From the NCBI RefSeq assembly GCF_000378485.1, contig NZ_KB899976.1, forward strand, positions 1 through 64,000: DNA of 64,000 nucleotides. Direction: 5' to 3'. Shown here in pieces: positions 33,861 to 40,266 of this stretch. The stretch is from Flavobacterium rivuli WB 3.3-2 = DSM 21788 (GTDB taxonomy: Bacteria > Bacteroidota > Bacteroidia > Flavobacteriales > Flavobacteriaceae). How positions within the stretch are numbered: position 1 is the stretch's first letter; each line of letters begins with the position of its first letter. Under the pieces are notes generated by a model. The model was not told the DNA's origin and ran no database searches. It worked only from the letters and a program-made list of their open reading frames with translations. Position numbers and translations under genes: made by a program.

Positions 33861-35057
33861 ATGGAACACAATATAAACATACCTGTAACGCACCTGGAAC
33901 GGGAAGCGTTACAAAAATTAGTAAATATACTATTAGAATTCCTGCCACTACATTCTATCTTTAGTTCTGTAGAGCGTACGGATATTGGCCCAAAAACTAT
34001 AATCACAATACTTCTATCTAAAGAGTGTACAATTGACTCTGAAGATGTAGAGCCTCTTGTTAAGCGGGCATTTAAATCACACCCTCAATTTACATTTGCC
34101 CTTTTTGAGCTTTGGTGGGCTAAAGATTTGTGGAAGCAGGGAAGCCCATTTTTTATGCTTTATGCTACTGAAAACGAACTGATCTATAGTTCTGATAGTG
34201 AAAACTTGATTTTCAGTATGGAACATAATAATTCTAAAAAATTGATCCGCAATGCTAAAAAACAATATTTGGAAATTAATGCATGGTCTCACAATTCCTT
34301 TACCCATATAACATGGTATGAAAGATACGGAGACTATAAGCAGGCGGCATTCCACCTCCATCAGGCATTGAAATATACTTTCCAGATAGCATCGTGGATT
34401 CTTAGGGGCGAATACACCTCTTCGGAAAGCTTAGAAGAGCAACAGCTTTATATTGCAGATGTCGCTCCGGCATTTGGCAAAATGTTTGACCCTGAAAATT
34501 CAGAAGAGCAGGCGGTCCTTGAGCAGCTTGATAATTCCTGCAACGCGGTGCGCCGCAACGAAACCTTCGTGTTTACCGAGGATGCAGTATTGCTTGGTAA
34601 TGACAAAGCAAAGCAGTTTAGCAATGATGTTGGTAAGCTATTCAAAACCCGGATAAAAGAATGCAAGAAGAAGATAAAAGCCGCTGGCAAAGCCACAGAT
34701 TTTAAAACTATTGAAGGCAGTGGCGTTAACTTATGTTGTGATAGCGGTGTTGCTGAATTTATTGAAGAATTGCGGACAACAACATTTTTTAAGCTGTCGC
34801 ACAAAAGGAAAGGCGGAATTACAAATGGTATAAATCTACAGTTCAGTAGCTATACGGAATTGCTTTTTACGATTCGCGACTTACTTAAAATTTCACTCCA
34901 CACACTTTATAATGATGACCTTGAAAATTCAGGCCAGATCGCTGATCCCAGTTTCCACCTTCAACGCTTACTGGAAATTACTATACAGCTAATACCTCAT
35001 AGCGAAGGAGAAATTCTTGACGAATGCCACCAATTGCACCTAAAGCTTAAAGAATAG
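33861..35057 (+). CDS. Nucleotidyltransferase-like/HEPN-like protein, array member 3
   Basis: A 398-residue paralogue with the same N-terminal fold (LEFLPLHSIFSSVERTD, ITILLSKE) and helical block (AAFHLHQALKYTFQIASWILRG, EEQQLYIADVAPAFGKMFDPEN, then CNAVRRNETFVFTED). After a linker (about 240-285) it gains a tail at 310-398 that recurs as a separate small gene next door: SYTELLFTIRDLLKISLHTLY and ITIQLIPHSEGEILDECHQL. No catalytic motif is certain. It ends 49 bases before that small gene. Confidence 0.6.
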   Translation: MEHNINIPVTHLEREALQKLVNILLEFLPLHSIFSSVERTDIGPKTIITILLSKECTIDSEDVEPLVKRAFKSHPQFTFALFELWWAKDLWKQGSPFFMLYATENELIYSSDSENLIFSMEHNNSKKLIRNAKKQYLEINAWSHNSFTHITWYERYGDYKQAAFHLHQALKYTFQIASWILRGEYTSSESLEEQQLYIADVAPAFGKMFDPENSEEQAVLEQLDNSCNAVRRNETFVFTEDAVLLGNDKAKQFSNDVGKLFKTRIKECKKKIKAAGKATDFKTIEGSGVNLCCDSGVAEFIEELRTTTFFKLSHKRKGGITNGINLQFSSYTELLFTIRDLLKISLHTLYNDDLENSGQIADPSFHLQRLLEITIQLIPHSEGEILDECHQLHLKLKE

Positions 35058-35106
35058 AATAAGGCCAAACCATAGACGAAAATAAACCAACTTAACTTAG
35101 TATATC

Positions 35107-35445
35107 ATGGAAACGGAAAAATTAAAGGATGTTGCAGATTTTGCAGCCAAGGTTGAAACTGCACAGCAGTTTAATATACTTACACCGAGCCGGTACGGCA
35201 AGGAATCATATAGCGCAGAACTGCAATTCGGAGGTTATAACCATCTTATGCTAACCATCATCGATATTATGAAAGTCTGTGTTGTCGCACTGGATGCCCA
35301 AGAAGACTTAGCACCGCAATTTCATTCTGCAAGCAATATTTCAGCCGTACTGGATATTGCCATACAGCTAATGCCAATGGAAGAATCACAGATTCTGGAT
35401 GATTGTCACCAATTGCATCTAAAATTGAAACAGCTAAGAGGTTAA
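35107..35445 (+). CDS. Small protein equal to the tail domain of array member 3
   Basis: A 112-residue protein related to residues 310-398 of its upstream neighbour (GGYNHLMLTIIDIMKVCVVAL and DIAIQLMPMEESQILDDCHQ, then LHLKLKQL). It lacks the nucleotidyltransferase-like and HEPN-like parts. It may have arisen by partial duplication, or be a stand-alone interaction domain. It is the last plus-strand gene of the array, and the next gene converges from the other side. No family name is known to me. Confidence 0.6.
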   Translation: METEKLKDVADFAAKVETAQQFNILTPSRYGKESYSAELQFGGYNHLMLTIIDIMKVCVVALDAQEDLAPQFHSASNISAVLDIAIQLMPMEESQILDDCHQLHLKLKQLRG

Positions 35446-35464
35446 GTTGAGAGAAAGTAGTTAT

Positions 35465-36073
35465 TTAATGAGGAGGCAGACCCAGGTGTTTCTTCATATC
35501 GTATTCAGACATATTATAGATGTCCCAGCGGCTAATTTCCCCTTTTAATATTGCTTCATCTTTCCGGGCATGCCAGTAACTGTTATAGAATCCTTCCTGA
35601 AGCCAAATAGTAATGTAATGTGAGACCCCTTCAAAATTGTGCGCAACTTTCTCCACATGAAAAAGTTCCGTGTTTAATCGGGCTTTTAAAAATGGAATCT
35701 GGACTTCTTCACCAACGCGCGGCAATTCCTGCAAATGGTCTAAAGTAAATTGACCTCGAAATTGCTCATTGCGTAGATAAAAAATGTACTCTGTATTTTT
35801 AAATGCCAGGCGTCGGGTGGATTCATAATGATATAACGTTTCATACATTTCGATTAAAAGTTTCCTGAGCCGCGATGTAGGCAGGCCTGTTGCTTTCTGG
35901 ACTTCCGTTAAAGTGGGATAGGCTATATCCGGATCATTATAATAATCTTTGCTTGTGAGGAATTTTACCAATTCTTTGTAATCTTCATTATCACGAAAAA
36001 GCGCATCAAGTTGCGGTTGAATGGATAAAAGGTCTACGATAATCTGTTTCGGGGAAAGTGCAGGTTGTTCCAT
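35465..36073 (-). CDS. Hypothetical protein with winged-helix-like segment
   Basis: A 202-residue protein. Residues 45-75 (YPTLTEVQKATGLPTSRLRKLLIEMYE) look like a winged helix or helix-turn-helix used in DNA binding. The middle (PRVGEEVQIPFLKARLNTELFHVEKV) looks beta-rich. The C-terminal part has TIWLQEGFYNSYWHARKDEAILKG. No family is recognised. It faces the array from the opposite strand and may be a regulator of it, though nothing shows that directly. Confidence 0.55.
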   Translation of the reverse strand: MEQPALSPKQIIVDLLSIQPQLDALFRDNEDYKELVKFLTSKDYYNDPDIAYPTLTEVQKATGLPTSRLRKLLIEMYETLYHYESTRRLAFKNTEYIFYLRNEQFRGQFTLDHLQELPRVGEEVQIPFLKARLNTELFHVEKVAHNFEGVSHYITIWLQEGFYNSYWHARKDEAILKGEISRWDIYNMSEYDMKKHLGLPPH

Positions 36074-36260
36074 AATATATGAGTTTAAATCTGTACTGTC
36101 CGCAAATCACCTCAAGATCAGGAGGACAATGTAACTGGCTAAATTTTGATTAAGATAGTTTAAAAACTTTATCGTGCGAATATAAAAACCTGAAAACGAG
36201 CAGAAAATTAAACAAATCTGTACGTTTCCAGTTACTCGACAGTCAGATAAAACCATGTTT

Positions 36261-36305
36261 AACTAAAAAAGCGAAATCCTTAGTTAGAATTCCGCTTTTT
36301 TAGTT
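36261..36305. terminator. Bidirectional-type hairpin between the 35465 gene and higA
   Basis: AACTAAAAAAGCG (36261-36273) pairs perfectly with CGCTTTTTTAGTT (36293-36305), followed by more paired bases with one mismatch. It lies seven bases after the higA stop and probably ends the higBA transcript. Confidence 0.8.
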
Positions 36306-36311
36306 AATCTT

Positions 36312-36671
36312 TCAATATAGCTGTATCAATATATCCGCAGATATATTTAATCTCTCCTTTAAGGCACGTATCATCGAGAGGCTCAATTTCCTTTTGCCGG
36401 AAAGAATTTCCGATTTTCGCGAACGGGCACCTAAAATTTCCGACAGCTCCGCATCGGAGATTTTCATTTGTTCCATCTTATACTTTATAGCTTCCAGTGG
36501 CGTAGGTTCTGGGACTGGATAATGTTCTTCCTCATACTTTTTAACCAGCATAGAAAGGATTTCCAGTTCGTCCGATTCCTTCGTGTCGGGCTGCAAGTCC
36601 AATTGCATTAATTCATAAACCCTTGCAAGGGTATCCTCATACTGCACTTCAGTTTTTATCAGTTTTAACAT
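36312..36671 (-). CDS. higA: HigA-type antitoxin
   Basis: A 119-residue helix-turn-helix antitoxin of the HigA kind. The N-terminal half (LIKTEVQYEDTLARVYELMQL, ELEILSMLVKKYEEEHYPVPEPTPLEAI) is a helical toxin-binding region and the C-terminal half is the HTH (ISDAELSEILGARSRKSEILSG, KLSLSMIRALKERL). It neutralises HigB and represses the operon. Its ATG lies inside the 3' end of higB (20-base overlap), so the toxin and antitoxin are coupled. The toxin gene has a frameshift, so the module may no longer make active toxin. Confidence 0.88.
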   Translation of the reverse strand: MLKLIKTEVQYEDTLARVYELMQLDLQPDTKESDELEILSMLVKKYEEEHYPVPEPTPLEAIKYKMEQMKISDAELSEILGARSRKSEILSGKRKLSLSMIRALKERLNISADILIQLY

Positions 36672-36965
36672 AGCTTATCTCTTTTGCATTAATTTTATCA
36701 TACTCTTTATGGGTGCCTATCCAGACTACAAATACAATTTTTAACCTGTACTTATATCCACCGGTAGGCGGTAGGTGTTGCCGTGGATATTAAAGACGAC
36801 CCTTTTGTTAATTACTATTGATGCGTTGCCAAACTGGGCTTTCAGTTCATTAGGAGTGTTCCACTGGGCGGCAGCGGCTGCTTCATACCATATTAGCAGG
36901 GCTTCCTTACATGCTGCGTTGGCCTCCCAATATTGCTTCAATGTTTTAATCGCGATTATCCTCAT
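36649..36965 (-). pseudogene. higB: HigB-type toxin gene with a frameshift
   Basis: The frame from 36965 encodes MRIIAIKTLKQYWEANAACK and onward to IVINKRVVFNIHGNTYRLPVDI, typical of HigB mRNA interferases, but stops after 74 residues at 36741. The missing end is in another frame: KYRLKIVFVVWIGTHKEYDKI, then NAKEIS, ending at 36649. A full HigB is about 100 residues. The total (317 bases) is two over a multiple of three, as one indel would give. The conserved His of IGTHKEYD is lost from the main frame. It is either a real inactivation or a sequencing error. Confidence 0.75.
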
Positions 36966-36967
36966 TG

Positions 36968-37003
36968 CAAATATAATAAAATGTTACCAAATTGGTTACA
37001 TTT
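36968..37003 (-). promoter_or_regulatory. higBA promoter box and operator palindrome
   Basis: TATATTTG (36968-36975) is a -7 box three bases from the higB ATG. Directly upstream, AAATGTTACCAA (36979-36990) and TTGGTTACATTT (36992-37003) form a 12-bp inverted repeat with one mismatch around one base. Its position fits an autorepression operator for HigA. Confidence 0.6.
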
Positions 37004-37038
37004 GAATTGATTTAAGTGCATTCTTAAAGTTGATATTG

Positions 37039-37174
37039 AAATTGTGTCATTGCTGATGACACAATTTATTATCTTGATTTTCTAAATGTTGTAATTGTCT
37101 CGTCACTGACGAGACAATTACATACTATTGATTAACTGTTATTTATAATTGTCGCCTCACCGTGGCGACAATTA
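37039..37174. repeat. Three consecutive palindromes with shared outer arms
   Basis: Palindrome 1: AAATTGTGTCAT (37039-37050)/ATGACACAATTT (37056-37067). Palindrome 2: TGTAATTGTCTCGTCA (37090-37105)/TGACGAGACAATTACA (37107-37122), a 16-bp perfect stem around one base. Palindrome 3: TAATTGTCGCC (37146-37156)/GGCGACAATTA (37164-37174). All share AATTGT and ACAATT arms, but the inner bases differ while staying complementary. They lie just past the integrase stop and upstream of higB. No function is known. Confidence 0.75.
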
Positions 37175-37195
37175 GTAACAAAGAATAAAAGTACC

Positions 37196-38548
37196 TTATC
37201 TACAGATCCGTAAAACACTTTTTACTTCAGGCTTTTTGTCATTGACTTCCACCAACTGATTTTTTAGTGAGGCAATTTCTTCCTGCATCTGTAAAACATA
37301 TGCAGCCATCGAGTCATCAGGAAGATCAGGCTTTTTATCTAACCGTTCCCTTAGCTGTTTCATTTCCCTTCCTACGGATTGCTGTTCTGTAATGGCATAT
37401 TCTTCAGTCTGCTTCACTGATTGATGACCTAACAACTCTTTTACCACATGGATAGGCACATCATTATTAAGCGTCACTGTGCTTCCAAAGGTTCGCCTGG
37501 CCTTATGGGTGTTTAGCGTGCTTTGGATGCCGCAGAGGTCAGCTATTTCTTTTAGATATGCATTCATTTTCTGGTTTGATGTTACCGGAAGTACAGAATT
37601 TCTCTGTAAACAAAGAGGATGGTCTTTGTAGTGCTCCATCACGGCTTTGGCTTTGGGCAATAACGGAATATTAATGCTACCTCCGGTTTTCTGCCTTTCA
37701 CTGATAATCCACATTTCACCGTCGATGCCAATCTTAATATCCGTTTTCTTCAGGTTAAAGGCATCAATGTAGGCAAGGCCTGTATAGCATTGGAATACAA
37801 AAATATCACGTACCGTAGCAAGGCGCGGGGTGGAAAAGGTATGATGTTCCAGCAATGCCAATTCCTGACTGCTCAGTGGTTTTTTATGAATCTTGATTTT
37901 CTTTGCCTTAAAACGTTTAAATGGGTCAGCAACTATGATATCCTTATCAATGGCAAGCAATACAATTTTCTTGAAGTTGGTAATGTATTTAACTGCGGTG
38001 TTATGGCTTATGTTCTTAACCGTCTTTAGGTAAAATTCATAATCCTTAACGAACTCAAAATTGAGTTCAAGGAAATCCATATCATCCACGTTGTACTTAA
38101 AGCGTACGAATTCTTTCACATGCTTTTTAGCGATCTCAAAGCGCACATGCGTACCAATGGCATACTCGCCTCTTTTAACTAAGGCCAATAATTCATCATT
38201 GTGTTTTTGGAATTCTTCTACGATTTTTGCCTTTGAGACGGTCTTCCCTAGGACATGATCTATCAGCTTCTGGCTTGTAATGGTTTGACCATGTAATAAT
38301 AAATCACCCTTGTACTGTTGGATTTTAGTCTGGAGTGTGTCAAGGAAAAAATTTACACTACGTGCATCTTCTTTATTACCTGTAGCACGTTCAGTTCTCT
38401 GGCTCCAACGGGTAACGTCCCAATGCTGCCTTGTGGAAGTTTCCTTTGGCACTCCGTCAACGGTAATCCTCAGATAGATTACCCTCACATTTGTTTCTTT
38501 TCGCGGGGTCTTCATAAAGAAGGTTAACCCAAAGCTTGCTGTTAGCAT
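37196..38548 (-). CDS. Tyrosine recombinase (integrase) of the island
   Basis: A 450-residue site-specific recombinase of the Bacteroidota type (N-terminal arm-binding domain, SAM-like core at about 110-205, catalytic domain about 225-395). Visible catalytic residues are Lys287 in SERQKTGG, His348-x2-Arg351 in THKARRTFG, His375 in LLGHQSV and the nucleophile Tyr384 in TEEYA. The first catalytic Arg, expected in TGLR, is Ala259 here (TGLAYID), as in IntDOT-like enzymes, where this residue also varies. It ends near the island's palindromes and begins next to tRNA-Val, and it should integrate the island at that tRNA. Confidence 0.93.
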   Translation of the reverse strand: MLTASFGLTFFMKTPRKETNVRVIYLRITVDGVPKETSTRQHWDVTRWSQRTERATGNKEDARSVNFFLDTLQTKIQQYKGDLLLHGQTITSQKLIDHVLGKTVSKAKIVEEFQKHNDELLALVKRGEYAIGTHVRFEIAKKHVKEFVRFKYNVDDMDFLELNFEFVKDYEFYLKTVKNISHNTAVKYITNFKKIVLLAIDKDIIVADPFKRFKAKKIKIHKKPLSSQELALLEHHTFSTPRLATVRDIFVFQCYTGLAYIDAFNLKKTDIKIGIDGEMWIISERQKTGGSINIPLLPKAKAVMEHYKDHPLCLQRNSVLPVTSNQKMNAYLKEIADLCGIQSTLNTHKARRTFGSTVTLNNDVPIHVVKELLGHQSVKQTEEYAITEQQSVGREMKQLRERLDKKPDLPDDSMAAYVLQMQEEIASLKNQLVEVNDKKPEVKSVLRICR

Positions 38549-38650
38549 AATTCAATTGTTTTAAATTAATAAAATTAGAATTATAGCGTCTTTAAATCAA
38601 GTCGTTAAGCAGCTTTACATGTTGACATACAATATTTTAACCCCTATTCT

Positions 38651-38686
38651 GTGGCACATTTTTTAAAAAATGTTTTGTGCCACGAA
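38651..38686. repeat. Inverted arm repeat near the right end of the island
   Basis: GTGGCACA (38651-38658) faces TGTGCCAC (38676-38683) with a CATTTTTTAAAAAATG palindrome between them. The word TTGTGCCACGAA (38675-38686) also occurs at 15860-15871 near the other end of the island. These are candidate integrase arm sites. Confidence 0.55.
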
Positions 38687-38742
38687 TTACCACCTAAACT
38701 TTGGGCATTTTTGCAAATTTTGATGGGTGCAGGGGTAAAATA

Positions 38743-38776
38743 AAAAAACCTGCAACTTCGTAAAGTGCAGGTTTTA
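38743..38776 (-). terminator. Terminator after tRNA-Val, supplied by the island
   Basis: AACCTGCA/TGCAGGTT stem with an inner CTT/AAG, followed on the minus strand by seven Ts. It is the first terminator downstream of the restored tRNA 3' end. Confidence 0.8.
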
Positions 38777-38816
38777 TGTGATTTAACTAACTTTATAGTG
38801 ACATAAAGCTTACTTT

Positions 38817-38894
38817 TGGTGGGCGATGAGGGGTTCGAACCCCCGACCCCCTCGGTGTAAACGAGGTGCTCTGAACCAGCTGAGCTAATCGCCC
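38817..38894 (-). tRNA. tRNA-Val (anticodon TAC)
   Basis: Complete cloverleaf: acceptor GGGCGAT/ATCGCCC, D arm GCTCAGCTGGTTCAGAGC, anticodon stem CCTCG/CGAGG with loop TTTACAC giving TAC, and T arm GGGGG-TTCGAAC-CCCTC. Discriminator A at 38820, CCA encoded at 38817-38819. Its 3' end is duplicated at 15789-15809, so it is the integration site of the island. Transcribed from the promoter at 38935-38964. Confidence 0.97.
38820..38840. other. Right attachment site (att) inside tRNA-Val
   Basis: The last 21 bases of the tRNA (acceptor and T arm) equal 15789-15809 with one mismatch. This is where the recombinase joined the element to the tRNA gene. Confidence 0.8.
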
Positions 38895-38934
38895 CAATTT
38901 CGCAATCGTTGTGGTTACTTCCGTATTGCGAGTG

Positions 38935-38964
38935 CAAATATAACACTCTTTTTGTATTCTGCAA
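38935..38964 (-). promoter_or_regulatory. Promoter of tRNA-Val
   Basis: TTG (38962-38964), 19 bases, then TATATTTG (38935-38942) on the minus strand. The box and the next 11 bases equal those of tRNA-Asp (TATATTTGCACTCGCAATA). Confidence 0.75.
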
Positions 38965-38972
38965 GCATAAAC

Positions 38973-40187
38973 CTATAAAATTTCTGCAACCACAAAGGTG
39001 CTCCCACCTATATAAATAAAATCTTCAGGCGTAGATTGCGCTAAGGCTTCAGCATAAGCTTGTTTTACAGAATTATACACATTACCTACAAGACCATAAT
39101 TAACTGCAGCCGCTTGTAATTTTTTTTCATCAAGCCCGCGAAAAATATCCGGTTTACAAAAATAATACACTGCATGTTTAGGTAATAGAGGTAAAATCTC
39201 GTTCAGGTCTTTGTCATTTACCACACCAAATACGATACGCAACGTTTCAAATTTTTGTTGTTGTACCTGTTCCATCACTAATTTTAGCCCATGGCTGTTG
39301 TGTGCAGTATCTGCAATTGCAGCGGGATTTGTATGTATTTGTTGCCAACGCCCCATAAAACCTGTATTAACAGCAACATTGAGTAATCCTTGCCTAAGCT
39401 GATTTTCTGCAACCGGCAATTGTTCCTGCAATAGTTTTATAGTTTGCAAAACTGTTTTTTTATTTTGTTGTTGGTAATTGCCTTTAAGATCTGATTCATA
39501 TTCTTCATTAACACTATCCTGAGCAAAGTAAATGGGCGCATTTAATTCATTTGCCTTTGCTGTAAAAATAGTTTTAGTTTCAGGAATATACTCACCTATA
39601 ACCACAGGCACACCGGGTTTAATAATACCCGCCTTCTCCCCTGCTATTGCTTGCAGTGTATTACCTAAAAACTGCGTGTGGTCCATACCTATATTAGTAA
39701 TGACAGATACCAATGGTGTGATAATATTGGTAGCATCGAGCCTGCCGCCAAGACCCGTTTCTATAATAGCTACATCTACTTTTTCCTGAGCAAAACAATC
39801 AAGGGCCAAGCCTACGGTCATTTCAAAAAAGCTAAGATCATTCGCCTCAAAAAACGGCCTGTGCTTACCCATAAACTCCATGATAAAGTCTTTACCTATA
39901 TCCTGCCCGTTTATTTTTATACGTTCCCTAAAGTCTTTTAAATGGGGGGAGGTATACAATCCGGTCTTATATCCGGCTTCCTGCAATACAGATGCCAGCA
40001 TATTTGACACCGACCCCTTACCATTAGTACCGGCTATATGTACCATTTTTATTTTCTCTTCAGGATGCGTGAGATATTTTGCCAGGAGCAGCGTATTGGT
40101 AAGGTCTTTTTTAAATGCAGATGCTCCTTGTAGCTGGTACATGGGCAATTGCGCAAACATCCATTGTATGGTTTCGTCGTAAGTCAT
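38973..40187 (-). CDS. folC: Dihydrofolate synthase/folylpolyglutamate synthase
   Basis: A 404-residue ligase that adds glutamate to dihydropteroate and to folates. The P-loop is HIAGTNGKGSVSNML (residues about 46-60) and the Mur-ligase middle domain has IIETGLGGRLDATNII and ITNIGMDHTQFLG. The C-terminal domain follows (FMGRWQQIHTNP, DTAHNSHGLKLVME). I chose ATG 40187: the longer start at 40217 lies inside a terminator hairpin belonging to the upstream gene. The enzyme is cytoplasmic; no other folate genes are adjacent. Confidence 0.94.
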   Translation of the reverse strand: MTYDETIQWMFAQLPMYQLQGASAFKKDLTNTLLLAKYLTHPEEKIKMVHIAGTNGKGSVSNMLASVLQEAGYKTGLYTSPHLKDFRERIKINGQDIGKDFIMEFMGKHRPFFEANDLSFFEMTVGLALDCFAQEKVDVAIIETGLGGRLDATNIITPLVSVITNIGMDHTQFLGNTLQAIAGEKAGIIKPGVPVVIGEYIPETKTIFTAKANELNAPIYFAQDSVNEEYESDLKGNYQQQNKKTVLQTIKLLQEQLPVAENQLRQGLLNVAVNTGFMGRWQQIHTNPAAIADTAHNSHGLKLVMEQVQQQKFETLRIVFGVVNDKDLNEILPLLPKHAVYYFCKPDIFRGLDEKKLQAAAVNYGLVGNVYNSVKQAYAEALAQSTPEDFIYIGGSTFVVAEIL

Positions 40188-40190
40188 AAT

Positions 40191-40218
40191 AAAAAAATGA
40201 CAGAGGTTATCTGTCATT
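40191..40218 (-). terminator. Terminator of the amino-acid dehydrogenase gene
   Basis: ATGACAGA/TCTGTCAT stem with loop TAACC on the minus strand, then seven Ts. It lies 49 bases after the dehydrogenase stop and ends just before the folC ATG. Confidence 0.85.
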
Positions 40219-40266
40219 AAATTTAGTGTTTATTTTTATAAAGCCTGCTTAAATCGAGCCTGCCGC

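Larger units (their letters stand above)
15789..38840. mobile_element. Genomic island of about 23 kb integrated at tRNA-Val(TAC)
   Basis: Flanked by direct repeats derived from the tRNA-Val 3' end. The tyrosine recombinase gene lies next to the intact tRNA. It carries MobC, a relaxase and an oriT-like hairpin, but no conjugation (Tra) genes, so it is probably mobilised by another element. Cargo: a HerA/nuclease pair, a restriction-modification operon, a lone PD-(D/E)XK protein, a CHAT protease pair, an HEPN-like gene array and a damaged HigBA module. Genes fill most of it, on both strands. Confidence 0.85.

Noticed and set aside
38644..38964. An open reading frame of 106 residues on the minus strand
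   Set aside because: It runs across tRNA-Val, its terminator and the island end, so it cannot be a real protein gene.
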